Program-made: the position numbers and the translations under genes
From: Streptomyces zhaozhouensis
Lineage (GTDB): Bacteria > Actinomycetota > Actinomycetes > Streptomycetales > Streptomycetaceae
Direction of reading: 5' to 3'
Assembly: GCF_900230195.1 (NCBI RefSeq)
Contig: NZ_OCNE01000023.1
Location: 1-64,000 of the forward strand
DNA length: 64,000 nucleotides
Shown: positions 25,288-34,453 of the stretch, piece by piece
Layout of the letters: every line of letters begins with the position of its first letter
Numbering within the stretch: position 1 is the first letter of the stretch
The notes under the pieces: model-generated
Told to the model about the DNA's origin: nothing
Databases searched by the model: none
What the model saw: the letters and a program-made list of their open reading frames with translations, nothing else

Positions 25288-27465
25288 ATGCAGGAGATGG
25301 TCAAGGGTGGGAACGTCGGTCTGGCCTCGCTGAGCGAGCACGCCGGCGCGGTGGTGGTCGGTCTCTCCTGGAGCAGTGAGAAGGACGACGGGGACGCCGA
25401 CGTGTCCGTTCTTCTCCTCGACGCGGACGGCAAGGTCAGGGGCGACGACGACTTCTTCTTCTACAACCATGTGGCGGCACCCGACGGCAGCGTGCAACTG
25501 CTCGGCAAGTCGCCGAGCGCCGACGGGAGCGAGGACCGGATCAGTGTCGACCTCGGCGCGCTGCCCGGCGAAGTGGCCCGCGTGGTCGTGGCCGCGAGCC
25601 GGTACGGAGGCGGCTGCTTCGGGGACCTCGACGACATCAGGCTGACGGTCGCGGACCGGGACGGCGAGACGCTGCTCGGCTTCGGCATCGCGGACGCCTC
25701 CCGGGAGACCGCCTTCGTGTTCGGCGAGTTCTACCGGCGCTCCGACGAGTGGCGGTTCCGGGCGGTCGGCCAGGGCTACGCGAGTGGACTCGCCGGGCTG
25801 GCCACCGACTTCGGCATCGACATCGACGACGACGAGGCGGCGGACGAGGACGGGAGCACGGGCGAGGGCGAGAGCGCGGGCGAGGACGAGACGACGGGCG
25901 AGACGACGGGCGGGGAGAAGACCGCGGAGGAGCGCGGAACGGGGGACGCGCCCGCTTCCGCCGCCCCGACCGCACCCGCCACCGACGGCACAGGCCAGGA
26001 CGGGGCGGCGCTGAGCCGGGGGGAGGGCCCGGCATCGGCCGCGCCGGCCGGGTCGCTGACGACCGCAGAGCCCCCGGCCGTTCCCACTCCCCGCGACCGG
26101 GACACCGCGCCGGCGTCCACACCGGCCGGCGATGCCCCGGGCGCCGCGGCGCCCCGTCGGCGCCCGCGCTCGACACGCAAGAAGGTCACGCTGCCCAAGG
26201 CGCCGAAGAAGTCCCTGGCGGAGAACCCCGCGTGGCGGCCGGCACGGCTCTTCCCCGTCTCCTCCCTCAGGACCGACCGGGAACGCGAGGCGCGCGCCAC
26301 CTCGGTGCTGTTGTCGGTGATGGCCGAGGTCCCCGAGTTCGGACGGCGCCTCACCGCCGGCTTCGGCGCCCCGGCCGGGAGGATGGAGACGTTCACCGAG
26401 GTCACCCTGCCGCACGGCGAGACGCCGCGCCGCCCCGACGGGGTGATCCGCGTGGAGCGCGCCGGCAAGCTCTGGACGGCACTGGTCGAGACGAAGACCA
26501 ACGGCAACCCGCTCAAATCCGAGCAGGTGCAGGACTACATGGACATCGCCGCACGGCGGGCCTACGAGACGGTGATCACCCTCTCCAACGACGTGGCGCT
26601 CGAAGGCAGTCCCCTGGTGGACGTGAAGATCGACAGGCGGCGCCGGCACCGTGTCTCCCTCTGGCATCTGTCCTGGGCCGAAGTCGCCCACCAAGCCCAG
26701 ATGCTGATCCGGCACGAGGGCGTCAGCAACGGCGCGCACGTCTGGCTCCTGCAGGAGCTGCTGCGCTACCTCCAGCACGAGAACTCGGGCTGCCACGGCT
26801 TCCAGAACATGGGCCCCGCCTGGGTGCCGGTCCGCCGGGCCATCGACGACGAGACCCTCACCCCCGGCGACCCGCGTGCCGCCCGGGTGATCGAGAGCTG
26901 GGAACGGCTGATCAGGCAGGTCTGTCTGCGGCTCGGCGGCGAGCTGGGCCGCAAGGTGCTGCCCGTCCGGCGGACCAGACGCGGCACGGAACCGGCGGCG
27001 CAACGCGCGGCCCTCGCCGACCAGTTCTGCCTCGACGGTCGGCTGGTCGCCGAACTGCGGATCGAGGGCGGCCCGGGAATCCTCTCGCTCACGGCCGATC
27101 TGCGCACCGGGAAGGCTCGCACCTCAGTCGACGTCCAGGCACCCGAGCAGGGGTACCCGCTGGCCTGGGCCAAGCGCCTCCTCCGCCAACTCGCGGAGGC
27201 ACCCGCCGACCTGCACGTCCAGACCCTCGTCGAGGGAACGGAGCCCGGCCCGCGCGGCACGCTGGAACGACTGCGGCCGGAGCCCGCCGACCTGCTGCCC
27301 CGCCAGGGAGCCCAGATCACCGGATTCCGGCTGTCCCTGCTCAAGGGGCTGGGCAATGGCAGGGGCAACAGCGAGACCAGCTTCATCCGCAGCGTCGACG
27401 ACGCCGTGGACCGCTTCGTCCTCGGGGTGGTCGGCCCTCTCGAACGCGGGCCGGGCCGCCGGTAG
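25288..27465 (+). CDS. TerD domain fused to PD-(D/E)XK-like nuclease domain
   Basis: 725 residues; ATG 25288 behind GAAGGGG. Residues 1-185 are a TerD-type Ca-binding domain (DVSVLLLDADGKVRGDDDFF, then FYNH). A ~130-residue Asp/Glu/Thr then Pro/Ala-rich linker follows, ending in a basic patch (RRRPRSTRKK). The C-terminal ~400 residues hold RRPDGVIRVE and TALVETKTNGNPLKSEQVQD, fitting the D...ExK core of a restriction-endonuclease-like fold. TerD-nuclease fusions are described for Ter stress systems. The neighbour is a NADAR gene. It ends before a hairpin at 27495-27511. Confidence 0.82.
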   Translation: MQEMVKGGNVGLASLSEHAGAVVVGLSWSSEKDDGDADVSVLLLDADGKVRGDDDFFFYNHVAAPDGSVQLLGKSPSADGSEDRISVDLGALPGEVARVVVAASRYGGGCFGDLDDIRLTVADRDGETLLGFGIADASRETAFVFGEFYRRSDEWRFRAVGQGYASGLAGLATDFGIDIDDDEAADEDGSTGEGESAGEDETTGETTGGEKTAEERGTGDAPASAAPTAPATDGTGQDGAALSRGEGPASAAPAGSLTTAEPPAVPTPRDRDTAPASTPAGDAPGAAAPRRRPRSTRKKVTLPKAPKKSLAENPAWRPARLFPVSSLRTDREREARATSVLLSVMAEVPEFGRRLTAGFGAPAGRMETFTEVTLPHGETPRRPDGVIRVERAGKLWTALVETKTNGNPLKSEQVQDYMDIAARRAYETVITLSNDVALEGSPLVDVKIDRRRRHRVSLWHLSWAEVAHQAQMLIRHEGVSNGAHVWLLQELLRYLQHENSGCHGFQNMGPAWVPVRRAIDDETLTPGDPRAARVIESWERLIRQVCLRLGGELGRKVLPVRRTRRGTEPAAQRAALADQFCLDGRLVAELRIEGGPGILSLTADLRTGKARTSVDVQAPEQGYPLAWAKRLLRQLAEAPADLHVQTLVEGTEPGPRGTLERLRPEPADLLPRQGAQITGFRLSLLKGLGNGRGNSETSFIRSVDDAVDRFVLGVVGPLERGPGRR

Positions 27466-27494
27466 CCCTGGCCCCCCACCCCCGCCGGGCCCTC

Positions 27495-27511
27495 CCGGCT
27501 CGGAGAGCCGG
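27495..27511. terminator. hairpin between convergent genes
   Basis: CCGGCTC 27495-27501 pairs with GAGCCGG 27505-27511 around GGA. Confidence 0.5.
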
Positions 27512-27548
27512 TGCGGGGCGGTGGGGCGGCCGGATGCTGAACGGCCGC

Positions 27549-27833
27549 TCAGTGGCGCATCAGGGAGCGGACCATGCGGCAGGTGGTCGTCGACGGTGGG
27601 TGGACCCCGATCAGCGGGGCGATGGCGCGTATGCGCTCGTCGCTGGCGCCGGCCGGGTGGTAGACGCCGGTGTCCAGCAGGGCCGTGGCCAGGCGCAGCG
27701 CCTTCAGCCTGCGGTTGTGCGACTCGTACCAGGCGCGCGGCTGCCCGGCGGGCAGCCGCTTTCTGCGGAGCTCGGGGGCGGTCGGGGGAGAGAGGGGAAT
27801 GTCCAGCGGAAGCGGTGTCACGACAGCGGCCAT
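27549..27833 (-). CDS. small hypothetical protein
   Basis: 94 residues; ATG 27833 after GGAGG. Pro-rich first ~20 residues, then a basic helical part: RRKRLPAGQPRAWYESHNRR and ALRLATALLDTGVYHP. No cysteines, signal peptide or membrane helix. It lies downstream of metE on the same strand after 344 bp. Function not recognised. Confidence 0.65.
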   Translation of the reverse strand: MAAVVTPLPLDIPLSPPTAPELRRKRLPAGQPRAWYESHNRRLKALRLATALLDTGVYHPAGASDERIRAIAPLIGVHPPSTTTCRMVRSLMRH

Positions 27834-27960
27834 CGGTACCTCCGGGAACGACGGCTGACCATTCGAACACTGTTGATTCTACGGGCCACCACTGACAATC
27901 CCCGCTGGTCAACGGCTGCGCGCGGTACGGGAGTCACCCCTGGGGCGGGAACGCGCGCGA

Positions 27961-27982
27961 GGTGCGCGAAAGGTGCGCGAAA
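27961..27982. repeat. 11-bp tandem duplication
   Basis: GGTGCGCGAAA twice, without a gap. Confidence 0.85.
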
Positions 27983-28092
27983 GAGGTCGGGGCGGGATCG
28001 GAGCGGAGTCAGAACGAGCGCGGGAACGAACGGTCACAGGCGCGGGCCGGTCCGTCCCGGTCGGAAGTGGACACCACCCGACCGGGACGGAC

Positions 28093-28170
28093 CCGCGAAC
28101 CGCGAAACGCGAAACGAGCCGCGAACCGCGAAACGAGCCGCGAGCCGCGAACCGCGAAACGGGCCGCGAG
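28093..28170. repeat. 26-bp tandem repeat, three units
   Basis: CCGCGAACCGCGAAACG recurs exactly at 28093, 28119 and 28145, a constant 26-bp period; unit tails vary. The array ends eight bases before the metE stop codon and may form alternative stems. Confidence 0.85.
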
Positions 28171-28177
28171 CCGCGCC

Positions 28178-30490
28178 TCAGGAAAGCCCGCCCCGCAACT
28201 CCCGTGCCGCGTCCACCAGATGCGTCAGCGCGTCGCGGACCTCCGGCCATGCCCGGGTCTTCAGGCCGCAGTCCGGGTTGACCCACAGCCGCTCCGGCGG
28301 GATCGCCCCCAGCCCGGCGCGCAGCAGGCCCACGACCTCCTCCCGGTCCGGCACGCGCGGCGAGTGGATGTCGTAGACCCCGGGCCCGACCTCGCGCGGA
28401 TACCGCGCCGCCGCCAGCTCGTCGGCCACCCGCATGTGCGAACGGGTCGCCTCCAGGCTGATCACGTCCGCGTCCAGGTCGTCGATGGCCTGGAGGATGT
28501 CCCCGAACTCGGCGTAGCACATGTGCGTGTGGATCTGCGTCGCCGCGGCCACCCCTCCGGTGGTGAGCCGGAACGCCTCGGTGGCCCAGGCCAGATACGC
28601 CGGCTGGTCCGCCGCCCGCAGCGGCAGCGTCTCGCGCAGCGCGGGCTCGTCCACCTGGATCACGGCGGTGCCGGCCGCCTCCAGGTCGCCGACCTCGTCC
28701 CGCAGCGCGAGCGCCACCTGCCGCGCCGTCTCGCCCCTGGGCAGGTCGTCGCGGACGAACGACCAGGCCAGCATCGTGACCGGTCCCGTGAGCATCCCCT
28801 TGACCGGCCGGTCGGTGAGGCTCTGGGCGTAACGGGTCCACTCCACGGTCATCGGCGCCGGCCGCGAGATGTCGCCGGCGAGGATCGGCGGGCGGACATA
28901 GCGGGTGCCGTAGGACTGCACCCAACCGTGCTGGGTGGCCAGATAGCCGGTGAGCTGCTCCGCGAAGTACTGCACCATGTCGTTGCGTTCGGGTTCACCG
29001 TGCACCAGCACGTCGATCCCCGCCTTTTCCTGGAAGGCGATGGTCTCGCGGATCTCCTGCCGCACCCGTTCCCCGTAGCCGGCCGCGTCCAGCCGGCCGG
29101 AGCGCAGCTCGGCGCGGGCCGCGCGCAGCTCGGTCGTCTGCGGGAACGAGCCGATCGTGGTGGTCGGCAACGGCGGCAGCGCCAGCCGGGCGCGCTGGGC
29201 GGCGGTCCGCTCGGCGTAGCCCTCGGCGCGGCGGGTGTCGGCCGGCGTGACGGCCGCGGCCCGTTCCCGCACCGCCGGGTCACGGGTGATGGGCGATCCG
29301 GAACGCGAGGCCAGATCGGCCCGGTTGGCGGCGAGTTGGGCCGCGACGGAGTCCGCGCCCTGGTGCAGTCCGCGCGCGAGCGTGACGATCTCGGTGACCT
29401 TCTGGCGGGCGAACGAGAGCCAGCGGAGGATCTGCGGGTCGATGTCGCGTTCGGCGGCGGCGTCCAGCGGGACGTGCAGCAGCGAGCAGGAGGAGGCGAC
29501 GTCGACGCGACCGGCCAGGCCGAGCAGGGTGGCGAGGGTGGAGAGCGAACGCTCCAGGTCGTTGATCCACACGTTGCGCCCGTTGACCACGCCCGCGACC
29601 AGCCGCTTGCCGGGGATGCCGCCGGCCGCCGCCAGGTCGTCCAGGTTGCCGGCGGCGGGGCCGGTCAGGTCCAGGGCGAGGCCGTCGACGGGCGCCTTGG
29701 CCAGCACGGGCAGGGCGGCGCCGAGCCGGTCGAAGTAGGAGGCGACCAGCAGCCGCGGCCGGTCGTCGAGGGTGCCGAGCAGGCGGTAGGCCCGTTCAAC
29801 GGCGGCGAGTTGGGCGGGGGTGCGGTCCTGGACCAGGGCGGGCTCGTCGAGCTGCGCCCACTCGGCGCCCCTGGCGCGCAGGTCGGCGAGGACCTCGGCG
29901 TAGACGGGGAGCAACCGGTCCAGCAGGGTGAGCGGGTCGAAGTCCTCGGCGACGCCGGGGGCCGGCTTGGCGAGCAGCAGATAGCTGACGGGGCCGAGCA
30001 GCACGGGGCGCGCCGCCAGGCCGAGCGCGAGCGCCTCGCCCAGCTCGGCGCACTGCTTGCGCGAGTCGGCGGCGAAGACCGTGTCCGGCCCCAACTCCGG
30101 GACCAGATAGTGGTAGTTGGTGTCGAACCACTTGGTCATCTCCAGCGGTGCGACATCCTGGGTGCCGCGCGCCATCGCGAAGTAGCCGTCCAGCGGGTCG
30201 GCGTCGTAGGCGGCGCGGTGGCGGGGCGGGATGGCGCCGACCATGACGGTGGTGTCCAACACGTGGTCGTAGAGCGAGAAGTCGCCGGTGGGCACCTCGT
30301 CCAGACCGGCGTCCGCGAGCTGGACCCAGGTGGCGGCGCGGAGTTCGGCGGCGGTCTCCAGCAGGGGGGCGGCGTCGAGGCGGCCCTTCCAGTACCGTTC
30401 GATCGCCTTCTTGAGCTGGCGGTCCGGGCCCTGGCGGGGGAAGCCGTGGACGGTGGCCCGTACTGCCGCGGCTGCGGGCTTGGCGGTCAA
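28178..30490 (-). CDS. metE: cobalamin-independent methionine synthase
   Basis: 770 residues. It transfers methyl from 5-methyltetrahydropteroyl-triglutamate to homocysteine. The N-terminal domain begins TAKPAAAAVRATVHGFPRQG; the C-terminal catalytic domain has PPLPTTTIGSFPQT, IDVLVHGEPERNDMVQYF, LTGPVTMLAWSF, QVDEPALRETLP, QIHTHMCYAEF and WVNPDCGLKTR, which carry the Zn-binding His/Cys/Glu/Cys set. A TTG start at 30490 is chosen because AAGGAGAG precedes it by four bases and the family N terminus fits there. An in-frame GTG at 30631 right after the riboswitch is an alternative. A cobalamin riboswitch lies upstream. Confidence 0.95.
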   Translation of the reverse strand: MTAKPAAAAVRATVHGFPRQGPDRQLKKAIERYWKGRLDAAPLLETAAELRAATWVQLADAGLDEVPTGDFSLYDHVLDTTVMVGAIPPRHRAAYDADPLDGYFAMARGTQDVAPLEMTKWFDTNYHYLVPELGPDTVFAADSRKQCAELGEALALGLAARPVLLGPVSYLLLAKPAPGVAEDFDPLTLLDRLLPVYAEVLADLRARGAEWAQLDEPALVQDRTPAQLAAVERAYRLLGTLDDRPRLLVASYFDRLGAALPVLAKAPVDGLALDLTGPAAGNLDDLAAAGGIPGKRLVAGVVNGRNVWINDLERSLSTLATLLGLAGRVDVASSCSLLHVPLDAAAERDIDPQILRWLSFARQKVTEIVTLARGLHQGADSVAAQLAANRADLASRSGSPITRDPAVRERAAAVTPADTRRAEGYAERTAAQRARLALPPLPTTTIGSFPQTTELRAARAELRSGRLDAAGYGERVRQEIRETIAFQEKAGIDVLVHGEPERNDMVQYFAEQLTGYLATQHGWVQSYGTRYVRPPILAGDISRPAPMTVEWTRYAQSLTDRPVKGMLTGPVTMLAWSFVRDDLPRGETARQVALALRDEVGDLEAAGTAVIQVDEPALRETLPLRAADQPAYLAWATEAFRLTTGGVAAATQIHTHMCYAEFGDILQAIDDLDADVISLEATRSHMRVADELAAARYPREVGPGVYDIHSPRVPDREEVVGLLRAGLGAIPPERLWVNPDCGLKTRAWPEVRDALTHLVDAARELRGGLS

Positions 30491-30638
30491 GGGACTCTCC
30501 TTCGCGAGTGAACTCCCGTGCGGTCGGTGACCCACCACGGGCGCGAAGGCGTGACGACGGCGGTGCTCCGCGCTGCCGTGAGGCGCGCGACGGACACGCG
30601 TCGTGTTCACGCGACCCGCCCACGAGGTCACCGAACCT

Positions 30639-30661
30639 CCGCGCGCGAGGCTCGCGCGCGG
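30639..30661 (-). promoter_or_regulatory. GC hairpin directly 3' of riboswitch aptamer (expression platform candidate)
   Basis: CCGCGCGCGAG and CTCGCGCGCGG are perfect complements separated by one G. On the minus strand the hairpin follows the aptamer immediately and runs into GGAGG, so it could terminate transcription or occlude a ribosome-binding site. Confidence 0.6.
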
Positions 30662-30885
30662 GCAGTGGCAGGTCTTCGGACTCGCGGGCGACCGCGCCGG
30701 GACGCCGCTCGTCGTGCGAGCGCGCCTGACACGGACCTACTGGCCGTCGCTTCCCAGACCCGGCCGGGCCCAGTGCGTGTGACGGCGGTCGTTCCCACTC
30801 ACCGCTGCGGGGCAGTCCCGGATTCCCACCGGGTTCCCTCTTGCGACGCGCCTGCCTGGCGGACAGGGCGAACCAGCTGCGTTCC
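30661..30885 (-). promoter_or_regulatory. cobalamin (B12) riboswitch of metE
   Basis: On the minus strand the leader contains the conserved aptamer blocks in order: GGGAACCC and GGTGGGAATCC (complement of 30820-30838), ACTGCCCCGCAGCGGTGAG (near 30798-30816), and a B12-box-like end AGTCCGAAGACCTGCC just before ACTGCC (30661-30682). This is the layout of the cobalamin riboswitch class. In actinobacteria metE is commonly repressed this way when B12 permits MetH to work. The exact 5' boundary is approximate. Confidence 0.9.
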
Positions 30886-31042
30886 TGAGCCTATCCCGTA
30901 CGACGCGGGTTGAACCGGGGGCGTGGCGGCGGAAGCGGGAGGGGAGCGGGGGACGGGGAACGCGTGCGGCGGCGCCGGGCCCTCGCCCGTCCGGTCGCCG
31001 GCGCTCCTGAGCGACCCGGGGGCCGCTCGCCCGCGTCCCCCC

Positions 31043-33157
31043 TCACAGCGAACGCAGCCGCTCCGTCAGGCGCGCGGCGTCCCGTGCGCTCACGGGCGCG
31101 TAGTGCTCGCGGGACCGCTCGTAGCGCGGGACCGCCTCGGCCGTCTCCCCGTGGTGTTGCGCCACCTCGCCCAGCAGCTCCCAGACCCTGGCCTGCCAGG
31201 GCACCGCGCCCGTCGTTCCGAACTCGTCGAGCGCCTCCCACAGCCGCCGCTCTCCCGCGGCCCTGTCGCCTCCCAGGCCGGTGGCTCGCCCGAGCAGGGC
31301 AAGGGCACGGGCCGCGTCGTACGCGTCGCCCGCCTCGGCCAGCCGCGCCCTCGCGTCCGCCAGGAGCACCACCGCCCGCGCGTACTCGTGTTCGGCGACG
31401 GCCACCTCGGCGAGCGAGACCCGGCTCAGCGCGGCGCCCCTCCGGTCCCCGATCGCCTCCCGCAACGCCAGTGCCTCGCGCAGCCTCTCGGTCGCCGCCG
31501 CGTGCTCGCCGAGCCAGAGGTGCGAGTTGCCAAGGCCCTGGAGCGCCTGGGCCTGCTGGTGCCGATCACCTTCCTGACGCGCCAACGCGTAGGCCTCCCC
31601 GTACCACTCGGCCGTCTCGCGGTGCCGCCCGGCGTCTCTCAGCGCGGCACCGCCGGAGGTCAGCATCCGCACCAGCCCGAACGCGTCACCGTCGCGGCGG
31701 GCGGCTTCGAGACCGATCCGGTGCGCCTCCACCCAGAGTCCGGGCGGGCGGAGTCGGGCGAAGAGCGGATGGAGGGCGTCGACCAGCTGCCAGCACACCC
31801 GGTCCCGCCCCGCCGCCGCGGCCTCCCGAACCGCCGTCATCAGCACGTCCCGCCGCCGGTCGAGCCAGCGGACCGCCTGCTCCTCCCCCACGAACCCGGG
31901 ATCGACCGGTGGGCGGTGCGGAAGACCACGCGCCACGCAGTGGCTGGGGGTGACGACGCGGTCCGCCTCCGTCGCCATCGCCAGGCACCAGCCGAGGAAA
32001 CGGTCGAGCACCGACTCCCGCCACCACGCGGGCTCCTCGGCGAGGGCGAGTTCCCTGGCGTGCGCGCGCACGAGGTCGTGCGCACGGTAGGCACCGCACT
32101 CCAGGCGCGCCACCAGGCTGGCGTCGGCCAGCTCGGCCAGGGCGCCCTCCGCCTCCGGCAGGGTGCCGTCGGCCGCCGCCGCGACCGCCGAGACGTCCAG
32201 GCCCGCGGCGGGCAGCAGCCCCAGGAGGCGGTGGACCGCGGCGGCCCGCGGCGGCAGCCGGCGGCGGGACGCGTCGAGCGCGCGCCGGAGGGAGCACTCG
32301 CCGTCCACCGGCGGCTCGAAGACGGCGCCCTCGTCGGACAGCCGCTCCGCCAGCGAGGCGACCCACTCCCAGGGCCGCACGGCGAGATAGCCGGCGGCGA
32401 GGCAGACGGCCAGCGGCAGGCGCCCGCACCGTTCCACGACGTCCCGTGCGGCCCGCCGTTCCCTGGCCACCCGCTGCCCGCCTCCGGCCCGGCACAGCAG
32501 CTCCAGGGCGGCCTCCGGGGCGAGCGCGTCGAGTTGGTGGCTCTGCGCCCCGTGGCGGACGAGCCCCGGGAGCTGCCGACGGCTGGTCACCACCAGCAGG
32601 CAGTCGGCCGAGCCGGGGATCAACGGGCGCACCTCGGCGGGGGTGAGGGCGTCGTCCAGCAGGACGGCGAGCCGCAGGGAACTGGTCAGTGTGCGCCACT
32701 GCGCCTCCCGGTCGGCCAGCCCGGGGAGCACGTCGGCGACTCCCAGGGCGCGGAGGAACCCCGCCAGCACCTCCTCGGGCGCGACGGGCCCGCGCGGGCC
32801 GTGGCCGCCGAGGTCGACGAAGAGCTGGCCGTCGGGGAAGAGCCCGGCGACCGTGTCGAGCCAGCCGAGGGCCAGGGTCGTCTTCCCCACCCCGGGCTGC
32901 CCGCTCACCACGATCAGCCGCGGCGCCCCCGGGTGGCCCTGGACCCGCAGGGCGTCGAGCCGTGCGAGATCGGCCTTCCGGTCGACGAGATGAGCGGTGA
33001 CACCGGGGAGTTGCCGGGGTCGCGGCACCTGGTCGGCGGTCTTGCCCCGATGCGCCGGGTGCACATGGACGCCCCCGTGGATCGCGCCCGCCTGCACGCT
33101 GGACCCCTGAACCCTGGCTAAGTCACTCAACTTATTTGTGTGCCGCATGTTTCTCAT
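31043..33157 (-). CDS. NB-ARC (STAND) ATPase with TPR-like C terminus
   Basis: 704 residues. After a short N terminus with the phrase VQAGAIHGGVHVH (21-33), a short signature I associate with actinobacterial STAND proteins, the NB-ARC ATPase carries Walker A GQPGVGKTT (86-94) and Walker B RLAVLLDDAL; CLLVVTSRR fits a sensor motif and CGRLPLAVCLAAGYLAV the GxP motif. The last ~250 residues are helical TPR-like repeats (QALQGLGNSHLWLGEHAAAT, ALREAIGDRRGAAL). No SARP/OmpR DNA-binding domain and no obvious effector domain precede the ATPase. ATG 33157 was preferred; GGAGG lies 14 bases upstream, and ATG 33148 is an alternative. Confidence 0.85.
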   Translation of the reverse strand: MRNMRHTNKLSDLARVQGSSVQAGAIHGGVHVHPAHRGKTADQVPRPRQLPGVTAHLVDRKADLARLDALRVQGHPGAPRLIVVSGQPGVGKTTLALGWLDTVAGLFPDGQLFVDLGGHGPRGPVAPEEVLAGFLRALGVADVLPGLADREAQWRTLTSSLRLAVLLDDALTPAEVRPLIPGSADCLLVVTSRRQLPGLVRHGAQSHQLDALAPEAALELLCRAGGGQRVARERRAARDVVERCGRLPLAVCLAAGYLAVRPWEWVASLAERLSDEGAVFEPPVDGECSLRRALDASRRRLPPRAAAVHRLLGLLPAAGLDVSAVAAAADGTLPEAEGALAELADASLVARLECGAYRAHDLVRAHARELALAEEPAWWRESVLDRFLGWCLAMATEADRVVTPSHCVARGLPHRPPVDPGFVGEEQAVRWLDRRRDVLMTAVREAAAAGRDRVCWQLVDALHPLFARLRPPGLWVEAHRIGLEAARRDGDAFGLVRMLTSGGAALRDAGRHRETAEWYGEAYALARQEGDRHQQAQALQGLGNSHLWLGEHAAATERLREALALREAIGDRRGAALSRVSLAEVAVAEHEYARAVVLLADARARLAEAGDAYDAARALALLGRATGLGGDRAAGERRLWEALDEFGTTGAVPWQARVWELLGEVAQHHGETAEAVPRYERSREHYAPVSARDAARLTERLRSL

Positions 33158-33583
33158 GATGAGTAACTGAGCCTCCGGTGACGATTCACTCGAACGGGTT
33201 CTGGCCAAACGCCGGTCCGCCTGGCCATCGGTCGTCGCCCGTCGGGAGCCCACCGCCCCCGCCACGAAGCGCGTGCTCAGAGCCCCCCGCGCCCCGCGCC
33301 GAGGACGGGTTGACCGGCGACGACGCGGCGGGCACCCGCCGAGCAACGGGCACCCGCGGCACCCTCCGGAGGCAGAATGGCCGATACCCGCGCTCCCTCC
33401 GGCCGAGCCGCTTCCCCGCCCTTGCCAACTCCCTGCGCGCGCCACGCCGTTGGCACTACGCTGCGAAGGGTCACGATCCGTGCCCCGGCCCGCGGTCCGG
33501 GGAACGCGCCGCGGCGCCTGGCCGGTTGTCGCCGGGTGGTCGCGCCCGGGGGCGGGGTCGGGTGAGTGTCGGAGGGGGCTCCC
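33158..33583. other. divergent intergenic region, nothing recognised
   Basis: 426 bp between the NB-ARC gene and the DUF5753 regulator. The part beside the NB-ARC gene (33120-33200) is relatively AT-rich and probably holds its promoter. No coding sequence can be supported. Confidence 0.5.
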
Positions 33584-34453
33584 ATGTCGGCTGGTCATGT
33601 CGCCGCGACGGCCGGCCGGATGCTGCTGGGCGGCAGACTGCGCGCGCTGCGCCGGGCGGCCGGGATGTCGTTGGCCGGGGCGGCGGCCGTGCTCGACGAG
33701 CCGCCGGAGGCCGTGCGCCGGCTGGAGGAGGGCCGCGTGGCGCTGGCCGCCGACCGGCTGGGAACGCTGCTCGCCGCCTACGGCCGTCTCGACGCGGCCG
33801 GCACCGCGCGCCTGCTGGCCCAGGCCGAACGGGCCAACGCCCCCGGCTGGTGGGAGGAATACGGTGACGTGCTGCCCGACTGGCTGGCTGACCACGTCGG
33901 CCTTGAGGAACACGCGCAGCTGATCCGCGTCTACGCGCCCGCCGTGCTGCCCGACCTGCTGCAGAGCCCGGCCTACGCCGCCGCGCTGCTCCGCCGCCAG
34001 CATCCGGGCGAGTCGGAGCAACGCCTGGGGCGCCGCCTGGAGTTGCTGCGCGGGCGGCAGGCCGTGCTGGAGCGCGCGGCGCCGCGGCCGCCGGCCGTGT
34101 GGGCGCTGGTGGAGGAGGCGACCCTGCGCCGGCGGGTCGGCGGCCCGGCCGTGCTGCGCGAGCAGTTCGCCCATCTGCGGCGGCTGGTGGAGCGTCCCGG
34201 GTTCACCATCCGGGTGGTGCCGCTGCACACCGCGCACTCGGCGCTGCTCTGCGGCCCCGTGCAGATGATCCGCTACCGCCCCTCCGAACTGCCGGACCTG
34301 GTGCTGTTAAGTACGCTGGGGGGCGCCGAGATCTGTGAACGGCCCCAGATCGTCCGCCAGTACCTGATGGCGCTCGACTCCGCCGCCTCCGTGCGGGACA
34401 GCGTGCCGATCACGGACTGGATCGCCAAGTGGGAGGAAAGAGCCGTTGCTTGA
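33584..34453 (+). CDS. XRE helix-turn-helix regulator with DUF5753 domain
   Basis: 289 residues; ATG 33584 after GGAGGGGG. The N-terminal ~65 residues form the helix-turn-helix (GGRLRALRRAAGMSLAGAAA). The rest is the DUF5753 ligand-like domain, seen in AEHAQLIRVYAPAVLPDLLQ-type phrasing (here EEHAQLIRVYAPAVLPDLLQ), then RRQAVLERAAPRPPAVWAL-like and GFTIRVVPLHTAHSALLCGP. Such proteins are abundant in Streptomyces and usually pair with small DUF397 proteins; here the partner is instead a DUF574 methyltransferase overlapping by eight bases. Confidence 0.88.
   Translation: MSAGHVAATAGRMLLGGRLRALRRAAGMSLAGAAAVLDEPPEAVRRLEEGRVALAADRLGTLLAAYGRLDAAGTARLLAQAERANAPGWWEEYGDVLPDWLADHVGLEEHAQLIRVYAPAVLPDLLQSPAYAAALLRRQHPGESEQRLGRRLELLRGRQAVLERAAPRPPAVWALVEEATLRRRVGGPAVLREQFAHLRRLVERPGFTIRVVPLHTAHSALLCGPVQMIRYRPSELPDLVLLSTLGGAEICERPQIVRQYLMALDSAASVRDSVPITDWIAKWEERAVA

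Larger units (their letters stand above)
27834..28177. other. repeat-rich intergenic stretch downstream of metE
   Basis: 344 bp between the metE stop and the small gene. It contains an 11-bp tandem duplication (27961-27982) and a 26-bp tandem array (28093-28170). The part next to the small gene (27850-27905) is relatively AT-rich and probably carries its promoter. No coding sequence can be supported. Confidence 0.55.

Noticed and set aside
28093..28170. CRISPR array
   Set aside because: 26-bp units are contiguous with no unique spacers, only three copies and no cas genes.
31043..33157. SARP/AfsR-type transcriptional activator
   Set aside because: The protein begins directly before the NB-ARC domain; no OmpR-like winged helix or BTAD domain is present.
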